DNA from: Lachnospiraceae bacterium | GTDB lineage: Bacteria; Bacillota; Clostridia; Lachnospirales; Lachnospiraceae | Assembly: GCA_028689655.1 (NCBI GenBank) | Contig: JAQVCT010000004.1 | Location: 62,001 to 126,000, forward strand | Length of the DNA: 64,000 bases | Reading direction: 5' to 3' | Part shown: piece by piece, positions 14,696 through 23,460 of the stretch | How positions within the stretch are numbered: position 1 is the first letter of the stretch | How the letters are laid out: the number at the start of each line of letters is the position of its first letter | The notes under the pieces: generated by a model | Seen by the model: the letters and a program-made list of their open reading frames with translations, nothing else | Database searches by the model: none | Told to the model about the DNA's origin: nothing | Program-made: the position numbers and the translations under genes

Positions 14696-17326
14696 CTACC
14701 TACTATTGATAGCTGCCTGTGCTGCCGCCAACCTGGCGATGGGTACACGGAATGGGGAGCAGGATACATAATTCAGTCCTACCTTATGACAGAATTCTAT
14801 GGAGGATGGATCTCCACCATGCTCACCGCAGATACCAAGCTTGATGTCCGGTCTCACAGATCTGCCCTTCTGCGCTGCCATCTCTACCAACTGTCCTACA
14901 CCGTTCTGATCCAGTCTTGCAAATGGGTCAGATTCGTAGATTTTGGATTTATAGTAAGCATCCAGGAATTTTCCAGCGTCATCTCTGGAGAATCCGAAGG
15001 TCATCTGGGTCAGATCGTTGGTGCCAAAGGAGAAAAATTCTGCTTCCTCAGCAATCTCATTGGCAAGGAGTGCTGCTCTTGGAATCTCGATCATGGTTCC
15101 CACATGATAAGTCACTTTTTTCTTTTTCTCTTCCATGACCTGCTCAGCCACTTCCACCACAGCATCCTTTACAAATTTCAATTCTTTTTTGTCCCCTACT
15201 AATGGGATCATGATCTCAGGCTGTATCTCATAGCCTTCCTCTTCCATGACTTCGATAGCTGCCTCCATCACTGCTCTGGTCTGCATCTTTGCGATTTCCG
15301 GGAAGGTAACTGCCAGTCGGCATCCACGATGTCCCATCATAGGGTTGAATTCATGAAGGTTATCGCAGGTGATCTTTACTTCCTCCACGGTGAGGTGCAT
15401 CATTCTGGCAAGTTCCTCTATGTCCTCCGCACTGGTGGGCACGAATTCGTGGAGTGGTGGATCCAGGAAACGAATGGTCACTGGTCTTCCTTCCATGGCT
15501 TTATAGATGCCTTTGAAATCTTCCTTCTGGAATGGAATCAGTTCCTGCAATGCCTGGATTCTCTCCTCCTCTGTAACGGATAAGATCATCTGACGAATCT
15601 TCGGAATCCTGTCCGGCTCGAAGAACATATGCTCCGTCCTGCAAAGTCCGATTCCCTCCGCGCCCAGCTTTACTGCATTAGCTGCATCCCCGGGGGTGTC
15701 CGCATTGGTGCGTACTTTCAATTTTCTGAATTGATCTGCCCACGCCATGATACGACCAAAGTTTCCACTCACAGTAGCCTCCACGGTGTGAATCTCACCC
15801 TTATATATTTTTCCGGTGCTTCCGTCCAGAGAAATGGCATCTCCCTTGCGGAATACTTCACCACCCAGCTCAAACTCTTCTTTCCCTTCATCGATCTTGA
15901 TATCACCGCATCCGGATACGCAGCAGACACCCATACCACGGGCAACCACCGCTGCATGACTGGTCATACCGCCGCGCACCGTGAGGATCCCCTGGGAAGC
16001 GTGCATTCCTTCAATATCCTCAGGAGATGTTTCCAGGCGAACCAGGATCACTTTCTCTCCATCACCACCGATGCCCAGTTCCTTTGCCTCCTCAGCTGTG
16101 AATACCACCTTACCTGCTGCCGCTCCCGGTGATGCAGGAAGTGCTGTTCCGATGACTTTGCCATCTTTCAATGCCTGCGCGTCAAATGTGGGATGTAACA
16201 ACTGATCCAGGGATTTGGCATCGATACGAAGTACTGCCTCCTCCGGCGTGATCATTCCCTCATCCACCAGATCACAGGCAATCTGCAATGCTGCCGGAGC
16301 AGTTCTCTTTCCGCTTCTGGTCTGCAGGAAATATAATTTTCCTTCCTGGATGGTGAATTCCATATCCTGCATGTCACGGTAATGTGCCTCCAGCTTCATG
16401 GCAAGATTCATGAACTCCTCATAGCATTCAGGAAGATCTTCCTGTAAACGTGCGATGGGATGCGGTGTACGCACACCTGCCACCACATCCTCTCCCTGGG
16501 CATTGATGAGGTATTCTCCATAGATTCCTTTTTCTCCTGTCGAAGGGTTGCGGGTAAATGCAACACCGGTTCCGGAGGTATCACCCATGTTGCCGAATAC
16601 CATGGACTGTACGTTGACAGCGGTTCCCCAGTCTCCTGGAATATCATTCATTCTCCGGTATACAATGGCACGTGGATTATCCCAGGAGCGGAATACTGCT
16701 TTCACTGCCTCCAACAGCTGCACCTTTGGCTCCTGGGGAAAGTGCTCTCCGTTCATGGCTTCCTGATAGATTGCTTTGAATCTTACCGTGAGTTCTTTCA
16801 GGTCCTCCACCGTAAGTTCTGTATCGAACTGCACACCTTTTTTATTTTTTACTTCTTCTATTATCTTTTCGAAAAATGACTTTGGTACTTCCATTACCAC
16901 ATCGGAAAACATCTGAATAAATCTACGGTAAGAATCATATGCAAATCTTGGATTTCCAGTCTTTCTGGCGAATCCTTCCACCGCCTCGTCATTTAATCCC
17001 AGGTTCAGGATCGTGTCCATCATTCCCGGCATGGATGCACGTGCACCGGAACGAACCGATACCAGCAGCGGATCTTCATTGTCACCAAATTTTTTCCCCT
17101 GAATCTCCTCGATCTCAGCCAGTGCTTCAAACATCTGCCTCTGAATCTCCTCTGAGATTACTTTTCCGTCCTCATAGTATGCGGTACACGCCTCTGTCGT
17201 CACCGTGAACCCCTGTGGAATCGGCATGCCAAGATTGGTCATCTCCGCCAGATTCGCACCTTTTCCCCCTAACAGATTTCGCATGTCTGCGTTTCCTTCT
17301 TTGAATAGATATACCCACTTACTCAT
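14696..17326 (-). CDS. ppdK: Pyruvate, phosphate dikinase
   Basis: An 876-residue PPDK of standard length. It interconverts pyruvate + ATP + Pi with PEP + AMP + PPi and serves glycolysis or gluconeogenesis in anaerobes. Visible domains: N-terminal ATP-grasp (KWVYLFKEGNADMRNLLGGKGANLAEM), the central swivelling domain with catalytic His in GGMTSHAAVVARGMG, and the C-terminal PEP/pyruvate TIM barrel with LGICGEHGGDPSS (catalytic Cys) and the usual SCSPFRVPIARLAAAQA end. I start at MSKW, where GGAGG and GAGGG lie upstream, not at the ATG 42 bases earlier. Mobile-element debris begins directly after its stop. Confidence 0.97.
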   Translation of the reverse strand: MSKWVYLFKEGNADMRNLLGGKGANLAEMTNLGMPIPQGFTVTTEACTAYYEDGKVISEEIQRQMFEALAEIEEIQGKKFGDNEDPLLVSVRSGARASMPGMMDTILNLGLNDEAVEGFARKTGNPRFAYDSYRRFIQMFSDVVMEVPKSFFEKIIEEVKNKKGVQFDTELTVEDLKELTVRFKAIYQEAMNGEHFPQEPKVQLLEAVKAVFRSWDNPRAIVYRRMNDIPGDWGTAVNVQSMVFGNMGDTSGTGVAFTRNPSTGEKGIYGEYLINAQGEDVVAGVRTPHPIARLQEDLPECYEEFMNLAMKLEAHYRDMQDMEFTIQEGKLYFLQTRSGKRTAPAALQIACDLVDEGMITPEEAVLRIDAKSLDQLLHPTFDAQALKDGKVIGTALPASPGAAAGKVVFTAEEAKELGIGGDGEKVILVRLETSPEDIEGMHASQGILTVRGGMTSHAAVVARGMGVCCVSGCGDIKIDEGKEEFELGGEVFRKGDAISLDGSTGKIYKGEIHTVEATVSGNFGRIMAWADQFRKLKVRTNADTPGDAANAVKLGAEGIGLCRTEHMFFEPDRIPKIRQMILSVTEEERIQALQELIPFQKEDFKGIYKAMEGRPVTIRFLDPPLHEFVPTSAEDIEELARMMHLTVEEVKITCDNLHEFNPMMGHRGCRLAVTFPEIAKMQTRAVMEAAIEVMEEEGYEIQPEIMIPLVGDKKELKFVKDAVVEVAEQVMEEKKKKVTYHVGTMIEIPRAALLANEIAEEAEFFSFGTNDLTQMTFGFSRDDAGKFLDAYYKSKIYESDPFARLDQNGVGQLVEMAAQKGRSVRPDIKLGICGEHGGDPSSIEFCHKVGLNYVSCSPFRVPIARLAAAQAAINSR

Positions 17327-17360
17327 TCCCTCGATTACCTCCTGAAATATAGTTTTTATG

Positions 17361-17552
17361 TGATGCATTTGAAAAACAATGCATTACAAGTTAGAGCACA
17401 TGCCATTTGAGTTGCACTTCGTGCAAGGCATGTACGTAGGTAACACATCTGCAAATAGATGTGTTACAAGTTAAGGAGCACATGCCATTTGAGTTGCACT
17501 TCGTGCAAGGCATGTGCGTGGGTAATGCATTTAAAAAACAATGCATTACAAG
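17361..17552. repeat. 82-bp tandem repeat of nested hairpins between ppdK and an AraC gene
   Basis: Two modules alternate. Module B forms a nested hairpin: GCACATGCC...GGCATGTGC around GTTGCAC-TTC-GTGCAA; copies begin near 17396 and 17478. Module A is a hairpin ending ACAAGT: the first and third copies use ATGCATT/AATGCAT, while the middle copy uses ACACATCT/AGATGTGT at the same place. The stem sequence differs but pairing is kept, so structure seems to be what is conserved. The array lies upstream of both divergent genes and fills most of the 313-base gap. Confidence 0.85.
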
Positions 17553-17639
17553 TATTGACAATCTCATTCTACGCATTCATTATAGTAATTACATCACAGT
17601 ATCTTGGGTGAAAATAATAGAATCTTGCGTGAGGTGTGT

Positions 17640-18518
17640 ATGAGCGAAAATCTGGAGTTTTTAAAATATGTGAATGCAAAGGATTCCTTTCATTTTCTGA
17701 ATATGCCATCGCCTATGGCGAAAGCGAATTATTTCTATTTGCAGGAAATTGGTCATTATGAGAGTTGCTATCCCTTTGTATCGGAGCATAATCATCTGGA
17801 CACCTATCTGATCCTGTATACCGTATCCGGTCGGGGATTATTGACTTACCACGGCATGACCTATCAGTTGAAGCCCAATCAATGCTTTTTTATTCCCTGT
17901 ATGGAGCATCACCGTTATCAGGCTGCCTTACACACGAAATGGGATTTTTATTTTCTGCACTTCAATGGGATGAACACAGAGAGTTACTATGAGCAATATC
18001 GCCAGGATCACTTTCAGATCCTCACCCTGGAGCATGGGTACGTATTCGCCAACATCATGCAGTCCATCGCAGATCTCTATCAGAAGAGAAATCCTCTGTC
18101 AGAGACTCTGATTAATTTCCACATTACAGATCTGCTCACAAAGCTTGTGATCGCCAGCAGTCAGCATCAGATGCCCCGCCTGGCTTTCCCTGATTATCTA
18201 AAACGTGTTGTGAATTATATCGAACTTCATTACAGGGAACCCCTCAGCCTGGATGACCTGGCTTCCATAGAAAATATCAGCAAGTTTCATCTCAGTCGTG
18301 AGTTTAAATATTATATTGGCGTCACTCCCAATGAATACATAATTAATATGCGTCTGTCCCATGCAAAAGAACTGTTAAAATATTCCACCACTCCCGTTGG
18401 CGAGATTGCCGCTCTGTGCGGGATCAGTAATGTGAGCCACTTTATAAACCTGTTCAAGGCAAGAGAAAGCCGTACGCCCCTCGCCTACCGTAAGGCTTGG
18501 AACAGTACGGCTAAATAA
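17640..18518 (+). CDS. AraC-family transcriptional regulator
   Basis: A 292-residue protein from an ATG with GAGG 5 bases upstream (an earlier in-frame ATG at 17604 lacks one). The N-terminal cupin sensor contains SEHNHLDTYLILYTVSGRG and LKPNQCFFIPCMEHHRY. The C-terminal double helix-turn-helix (about 195-288) contains LSLDDLASIENISKFHLSREF and VGEIAALCGISNVSHFINLF, though the last helix reads KARESRTPLAYRKA, a variant of the common GxSPxxYR. Such proteins usually control carbohydrate genes; no target is adjacent except ppdK across the repeat array. Confidence 0.92.
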   Translation: MSENLEFLKYVNAKDSFHFLNMPSPMAKANYFYLQEIGHYESCYPFVSEHNHLDTYLILYTVSGRGLLTYHGMTYQLKPNQCFFIPCMEHHRYQAALHTKWDFYFLHFNGMNTESYYEQYRQDHFQILTLEHGYVFANIMQSIADLYQKRNPLSETLINFHITDLLTKLVIASSQHQMPRLAFPDYLKRVVNYIELHYREPLSLDDLASIENISKFHLSREFKYYIGVTPNEYIINMRLSHAKELLKYSTTPVGEIAALCGISNVSHFINLFKARESRTPLAYRKAWNSTAK

Positions 18519-18549
18519 ATATCTAACAAAAATCCCGTTATATCATACA

Positions 18550-19155
18550 CTACTCATCACACTCATAGCATTCTCTGTATGCTGCCTCCAGAATATCCAC
18601 GCATCCTTTGATCCCAAATCTTGCACGGTTCAGCATGAGATCCTTTCCCTCTTTGCGGTTCCAATCCTTCCCTGCATAGAATGTATAGTAGCTGTTGCGG
18701 ACCTGATCCATCTTTTTTACCAGCTTTCTGGCGGCTTCCTCTGTGATCTTATGCTTCTGTGCTATCATATTCACACGGGTCTCGTAGGGTGCATAGATAA
18801 ATGCATTGATACAGTTCTCCTCATCTTTCAACACAAAATCTGCACATCTGCCGATGATAATACAGGACTCTTTGGACGCGATATCCCTGATGATCTGGGA
18901 TTCCACTGCAAATAGTTTATCATTCAGATTCTCATTTCCCATGCTGAATCCCAGATAGGGTTCCAGGAAACGGGTGGCGATGGATTCGTCCACATTGGCG
19001 AGGTGTTCCACTGCCAACCCACTTCTCTTTGCTGCTATCGCCAGTAAATCTTTATCGTACATGTTGATTCCCAGTCTCTCCGCGAGTTCTTTTCCGATCT
19101 CATGACCTTCACTGCCGAATTCACGTCCGATTGTAATAATCACTTTTCTTCCCAT
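18550..19155 (-). CDS. Cytidylate kinase-like protein
   Basis: A 201-residue P-loop protein of the cytidylate-kinase-like family: VIITIGREFGSEGHEIGKELAERLG (a variant P-loop), YDKDLLAIAAKRSG, and ESCIIIGRCADFVL. The C-terminal half has YETRVNMIAQKHKITEEAARKLVKKMD and NSYYTFYAGKDW, typical of these stand-alone homologues. They are related to CMP kinase, but the true substrate is not established. Start taken at the ATG preceded by AGGAGG, 30 bases inside the longest frame. Confidence 0.88.
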   Translation of the reverse strand: MGRKVIITIGREFGSEGHEIGKELAERLGINMYDKDLLAIAAKRSGLAVEHLANVDESIATRFLEPYLGFSMGNENLNDKLFAVESQIIRDIASKESCIIIGRCADFVLKDEENCINAFIYAPYETRVNMIAQKHKITEEAARKLVKKMDQVRNSYYTFYAGKDWNRKEGKDLMLNRARFGIKGCVDILEAAYRECYECDE

Positions 19156-19350
19156 AATATCATTCCTCCTGATGCTTAAGCCCATCTGTTCCCTGGCGGG
19201 CTATACCATACGTCTGCTATTCAATTTATTTATAGTATACCATTTCTTATGGCAAAATGGAAATTACAAAAGGGAATTTCTGTTGCTATTTTTATCTGAA
19301 TTCGCTACACTTAACAGGACAGTTCACAGACAGCAAAAAGGAGTAGTTAC

Positions 19351-20142
19351 ATGAAAGAAAAATTATATACCATTCCATTAAATGATGCTTTTCACGAAAA
19401 TGATGAATGTCCATTCTGTTATATCGAGAAGAAAATAGAAGAAGATCTCTTAGACTTCGTATTGGGTTCTGGTTCCTCCTACATGGAGAGTGACATCCGC
19501 GAGACAACGGACAAGGAGGGCTTTTGCCGGTATCATTTTCAGAAGATGTTCAACTATGGCAACACCCTTGGAAATGCCTGGATCTTAAAGACCCATTATG
19601 AGAAAATGCGAAATGAGATGCAGGAACAAATAAAAAAATTCCAGCCTCGAAAGGTTGGATTCAAAGAAAAATTAAATAATGGGCTCCTGAATAAAAGCAC
19701 CGCCGGAAAAGAATCTGCCCGACTGAACTCCATGGCCCATTGGACTGATGAAGTCACTCATTCCTGCTATATCTGTAAACGCTATGCCGAGACCTATGAG
19801 CGTTATCTGGACACTTTTTTCGTAATGTACAGAAAGGATCCCGACTTCGTATCCATGGTACAGCAGTCCAAAGGGTTCTGTCTGCCGCATTTTGGCGATC
19901 TGTGTGAGATGGCGGATGGAAAATTGTCCGACAGGGAGAAAGCGGACTTCTATCCTGCCATATTCCAGCTCATGACAAAGCACATGGATCGTCTCCAGGA
20001 GGATGTCTCCTGGCTGGTTGAGAAATTCGATTACCGCAATAGAGATGCAGACTGGAAGACTTCCAGGGATGCCATCCAGCGCGGTATGCAGAAATTGGCT
20101 GGCGGATACCCCGCAGCACCTGTGTATCAATCCAGTAAATGA
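19351..20142 (+). CDS. DUF6062 family protein
   Basis: A 263-residue soluble protein of unknown function found in Lachnospiraceae-type genomes. It has paired cysteines: CPFCYIEKK near the start (about 21-24), CYICKRYAETYERYLDTFF in the middle and GFCLPHFGDLC later, with GFCRYHFQKMF between. The pattern of C-x2-C and C-x2-H pairs suggests metal binding or a redox role. AAAGGAG precedes the ATG. Divergent from the cytidylate-kinase-like gene and convergent with the TetR gene 12 bases away. No function is assigned. Confidence 0.8.
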   Translation: MKEKLYTIPLNDAFHENDECPFCYIEKKIEEDLLDFVLGSGSSYMESDIRETTDKEGFCRYHFQKMFNYGNTLGNAWILKTHYEKMRNEMQEQIKKFQPRKVGFKEKLNNGLLNKSTAGKESARLNSMAHWTDEVTHSCYICKRYAETYERYLDTFFVMYRKDPDFVSMVQQSKGFCLPHFGDLCEMADGKLSDREKADFYPAIFQLMTKHMDRLQEDVSWLVEKFDYRNRDADWKTSRDAIQRGMQKLAGGYPAAPVYQSSK

Positions 20143-20154
20143 TATAGACATCTA

Positions 20155-20757
20155 TTATTGATACATGGCAGGCTTCAGGAAATTCATATATTCATCAATG
20201 CGCTCTATCAATTCCTCCGGTGTGAACTCACCGCTCTTCAAATAGGCATCCTCGATGCCACGCACGGTGAAATGTATGATATTTCTGGCTACCTCCGTAT
20301 CGACTCCCGGTTTCCATCCATCCATATCGGCGCGGTCAAAGATTTTTTGATATTCCTTTTTCCGCTCCGTTCTCTTTGCCTGTATCAATGGAACCACTTC
20401 CGGATCTGTCTCTTCCTCCGCTTTTGACAGGAATGCGATCAGGTACGGATATTGTCTCATGACTCTGAGATGGGCCTGCTGGGTCTGCCTGATCAGTTCA
20501 AAGTAATCATGCTCATTGATACTCACGATCTGATAGAGTTCGATTGCCAGATACTTGATGCTATATGCATATAGAAATTCATACAGTCCTGCTTTGTTGG
20601 TAAAATAATGAAATATCAGTCCTTTGCTGATACCCGCCTCCCGCACCACGTCATCTGTGCTGGCTCTTCTATAGTCACACAGACTGAATACTTTCAGTGC
20701 TGCATTTATCATCTTGTCCTGCTTCTCTTTTTTCAAATCAAAGAATTTATCATTCAT
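20155..20757 (-). CDS. TetR/AcrR-family transcriptional regulator
   Basis: A 200-residue regulator. The N-terminal helix-turn-helix reads KMINAALKVFSLCDYRRAST followed by DDVVREAGISKGLIFHYFTNKAGLYEFLY, the classic TetR pattern. The C-terminal two-thirds is a helical ligand-binding domain. AGAGG lies about 12 bases before the chosen ATG; a longer frame starting 81 bases upstream has no ribosome site. It is divergent from the small acidic membrane protein gene, a possible target. The ligand is unknown. Confidence 0.9.
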   Translation of the reverse strand: MNDKFFDLKKEKQDKMINAALKVFSLCDYRRASTDDVVREAGISKGLIFHYFTNKAGLYEFLYAYSIKYLAIELYQIVSINEHDYFELIRQTQQAHLRVMRQYPYLIAFLSKAEEETDPEVVPLIQAKRTERKKEYQKIFDRADMDGWKPGVDTEVARNIIHFTVRGIEDAYLKSGEFTPEELIERIDEYMNFLKPAMYQ

Positions 20758-20958
20758 GTGTTGTTCGTACCTCTTTTCATCATCTGGTTGACCGATGTAG
20801 TCAAGGAAAATAGTATCATATTTCATATGGTAATACAATACAGGATCTTATTTTCATTTATATTTATTAAAATTGTGTATATTCTCTTTTCAATTCCGCA
20901 AAATAGTATTAGAATAGAGATATTAAAACTATTAAGATTTACTGAAAGGAGTACATTT

Positions 20959-21306
20959 ATGGCTAAAAAGTTCGGAAAATTTTTAATGTTTACCGCTGCC
21001 GTAGGTGCAGTTGCCGCTGGTGCTTATTACTATATGCAGAATAAGAATGACAATAACTTTGAGGATGATGATGATTTCGATGATTTTGATGATTTCAATG
21101 AAGATCTTGATGATGATACAGACAACACTTCCACCAAAGAGCGCTCTTATGTGTCCTTAAACCTTGATGATGTAAAGGAAGAAGACAATGAAACACCAGA
21201 GACTGAAACTGCTGTAAAAGAAGATGCTACGGAAAAAAAGGTAGAAAAAGTAGAGGAATTTTTTGATGACGACGATGACACCGATCCCTCTATGGATGCG
21301 ATGTAA
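20959..21306 (+). CDS. Small acidic single-pass membrane protein
   Basis: A 115-residue protein: a basic start MAKKFGK, one Ala/Gly-rich membrane helix (about 8-26, ending YYYMQ), then a very acidic tail of Asp/Glu runs broken by Phe (DDDDFDDFDDFNEDLDDDTD) and Lys/Glu repeats, ending FFDDDDDTDPSMDAM. AAAGGAG precedes this ATG; the longer frame that begins inside the TetR gene is not used. The tail would be cytoplasmic or wall-side depending on topology and could bind cations or basic partners. I do not recognise a characterised family. Confidence 0.75.
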   Translation: MAKKFGKFLMFTAAVGAVAAGAYYYMQNKNDNNFEDDDDFDDFDDFNEDLDDDTDNTSTKERSYVSLNLDDVKEEDNETPETETAVKEDATEKKVEKVEEFFDDDDDTDPSMDAM

Positions 21307-21350
21307 TCTGGAGCATTTGTTCAACAGAGTAATTTATGTGTTTTCAAAAA

Positions 21351-21380
21351 ATAAAATCCACTTTTTCAAGTGGATTTTAT
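21351..21380. terminator. Bidirectional terminator
   Basis: A perfect 13-bp stem, ATAAAATCCACTT with AAGTGGATTTTAT, and a 4-base loop. T-runs flank it on both strands. It serves the acidic protein gene on the plus strand and the LacI-ribokinase gene, whose stop is 3 bases away, on the minus strand. Confidence 0.88.
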
Positions 21381-21382
21381 TT

Positions 21383-23281
21383 TTATATAAATGTGTCTAT
21401 ATCTTCCCGATAAAGTGATAGTCCAGCCCTGTCTATTAATGCAGGCTGTACTCCTTGCCTCGTTATACTGATTCCAGCGGCATAGGTCGCAAAACTAATT
21501 GCCTGTAAAATATTATTATTTTCGCTTAATGAAACTGCCAAAGCACTGATGAAAGCATCCGCCGCCCCTGTTGTATCCACCGGATAAAAATCTGCTGCCG
21601 GAAAATATCTTTCATATTGACTGTTTTTCAAAAAACAACCTTTATGCCCTAACGTGATAATAACATTTTTCACTCCTTTTTCCATAATAATTGCTGCTTT
21701 TTCTTCTATCGTTGTATCTCCCGGAATTAACTGTTTTACCTCTTTCTCATTTGGAATAAAATAATCTATTTTTTCAAACAAACTCTCTTTCATCTTTTCT
21801 ACCGATGATGGTTTTAAAATCACTTCAACATTCTTTTTTTTACATTTTCGTATGGCATACTCCACTGTCTCTTCCGATATTTCCAAAGATAATAAACAAT
21901 ATTTTGCATTATCCAGTATCTGATCGTATTGGCGTATTTGATTCCTATCTAATTTATCATTAGCACCTGGGTAAATAACTATAGTACTTTCGCCATTTTG
22001 TGCCACATTAATATAAGCTCTGCCTGTGGAGATTCTTTCATCGAATACGACTCCATCCATCCGTACACCACTGTCCACGAGACTATTATAGATCTCTTTT
22101 CCTTCTCTGTCATTTCCCAGACGTCCGATCATATATACCATTCCATTCAGTTTTCCGGCACCTGCTGCCTGATTTGCACCTTTTCCTCCTGGAAATGACA
22201 CGATATTTCTTGTCTTAACTGTCTCGCCATCAGTGGGAATATGACTTACATTGATGATACAATCCATATTCATGCTGCCTACTACTACTATTTTTTCTCC
22301 TTTTACTTCATTTGGGGATATTACACTGTCTCGCTCCTGTATATACAAATCTATCTTATCCGTACATTCATACAGCTGCTTATCCCCTTCAATACGTTCA
22401 ATCAATTCCTCAACTGCCTTTTCACCCATTTTTTCCAAAGGTATCTTTATGGTAGTCAGGGCAGGATACATCTTCTCTGCAAATGGATTATCACGAACAC
22501 TTATGACAGAAATTTTTTCCGGTATGCTGCCTCCTTGTTTTCTTATTTTCTCATACAGAGCGCATCCTATTTCTACATTTGAGCAGATGACAGCCGTGAT
22601 TTCTTTCCCCAGACAGCTCTCAATTCCAACTTTACATATTTCTTCCTCAGTTCCAAAAAAGCACCATTCCTCTTCCGGTGAAATAAATTTTTCTTTATAT
22701 GCCTTTATATAGCCGTAACTGACTTCCTGATCCCCAGGCTCCAAAAGAAATGCAATTCTTCGATGCCCTTTATTAAATAAATGCATTGTAGCAAGATATC
22801 CCGCATCCTTCATATCACAATAAACATTTGCAGTTTCATTTTGATATTCCACATTTTTCTTCTTGCTTACCCGCACAACAGGAATCTTAATGTCCTCAGG
22901 AATTTCATCATTCATACAAATCGTAATAATTCCATTGACCCCTTTATTTTCCAATATATGCACATAATCTGTGAAGCCTTTATCGTCTTCACCAATATTA
23001 CACATAATCACACTGTATCCGTTCTCTCCCGCAATTTCTCCAATACGGTACAACATTTCCTGTACTCCATATGTACTTTTAGATAGCAGAACTCCTATCA
23101 GGTGATTTTTATTGGGTACGCTGTTTATTATTTTTGAATAGGGCACATATTGATATTCTTTGATGATTTTCAATACTTTTTTACGAGTCTCGGCACTGAT
23201 ATCATCGTCCTTATGATTCAAAATCTTCGATACTGTCGCTGATGAAACTCCACACAGACCAGCAATGTCCTTAATATTCAT
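21383..23281 (-). CDS. LacI-type repressor fused to a ribokinase (PfkB) domain
   Basis: A 632-residue fusion. Residues 1-50 are a LacI helix-turn-helix (MNIKDIAGLCGVSSATVSKI). About 60-315 is a periplasmic-binding-like sensor (GVNGIITICMND, GHRRIAFLLEPGDQEVSYGY, SVISVRDNPFAEKMYPALTT). From about 325 to the end is a complete PfkB ribokinase (VVVGSMNMDCIINVSHIPT, PGGKGANQAAGAGKLNG, VYPGAN, catalytic region PVDTTGAADAFISAL). Ribokinases usually have DTTGAGD or DTTAAGD; here GAAD keeps the catalytic Asp but alters the anion-hole Gly. Neither half is truncated and there is no frameshift. It would bind DNA and ribose or ribose phosphate. It follows the nucleoside operon, which has its own separate ribokinase. 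AAGGA precedes the ATG. Confidence 0.92.
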   Translation of the reverse strand: MNIKDIAGLCGVSSATVSKILNHKDDDISAETRKKVLKIIKEYQYVPYSKIINSVPNKNHLIGVLLSKSTYGVQEMLYRIGEIAGENGYSVIMCNIGEDDKGFTDYVHILENKGVNGIITICMNDEIPEDIKIPVVRVSKKKNVEYQNETANVYCDMKDAGYLATMHLFNKGHRRIAFLLEPGDQEVSYGYIKAYKEKFISPEEEWCFFGTEEEICKVGIESCLGKEITAVICSNVEIGCALYEKIRKQGGSIPEKISVISVRDNPFAEKMYPALTTIKIPLEKMGEKAVEELIERIEGDKQLYECTDKIDLYIQERDSVISPNEVKGEKIVVVGSMNMDCIINVSHIPTDGETVKTRNIVSFPGGKGANQAAGAGKLNGMVYMIGRLGNDREGKEIYNSLVDSGVRMDGVVFDERISTGRAYINVAQNGESTIVIYPGANDKLDRNQIRQYDQILDNAKYCLLSLEISEETVEYAIRKCKKKNVEVILKPSSVEKMKESLFEKIDYFIPNEKEVKQLIPGDTTIEEKAAIIMEKGVKNVIITLGHKGCFLKNSQYERYFPAADFYPVDTTGAADAFISALAVSLSENNNILQAISFATYAAGISITRQGVQPALIDRAGLSLYREDIDTFI

Positions 23282-23325
23282 ATGTAATCCTTCCCATCCT
23301 TCATAAAACATTTTATAACTGTTGC

Positions 23326-23401
23326 CTTGATTCCTTGTAATCAAGTCATATTAACGTCATGCTCTACGAGCATTCCTGACTTGATTACCTTGTAATCAAG
23401 T
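23326..23401 (-). promoter_or_regulatory. Duplicated palindromic operator candidate before the LacI-ribokinase gene
   Basis: Two direct copies of CTTGTAATCAAGTCATATTA end at about 23353 and 23408. The second is preceded by ACTTGATTAC, so ACTTGATTAC-CTT-GTAATCAAGT (23379-23401) is a perfect 10-bp inverted repeat; the first copy is an imperfect version (CTTGATTC-CTTGTAATCAAG). They lie 45 and 100 bases upstream of the LacI-ribokinase ATG. Autoregulation is inferred. Confidence 0.6.
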
Positions 23402-23460
23402 CATATTATATCATAAATATAGAAAAGAGCATGAAACAATTCACGCTCTTTCCCATCCTT

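Noticed and set aside
17361..17552. Possible CRISPR-like array between ppdK and the AraC gene
   Set aside because: Units are contiguous, self-complementary, about 82 bp and lack unique spacers; no cas genes nearby.
18550..19155. Annotation as true cytidylate kinase (cmk)
   Set aside because: The P-loop and lid differ from Cmk and match the stand-alone cytidylate-kinase-like family, whose substrate is not established.
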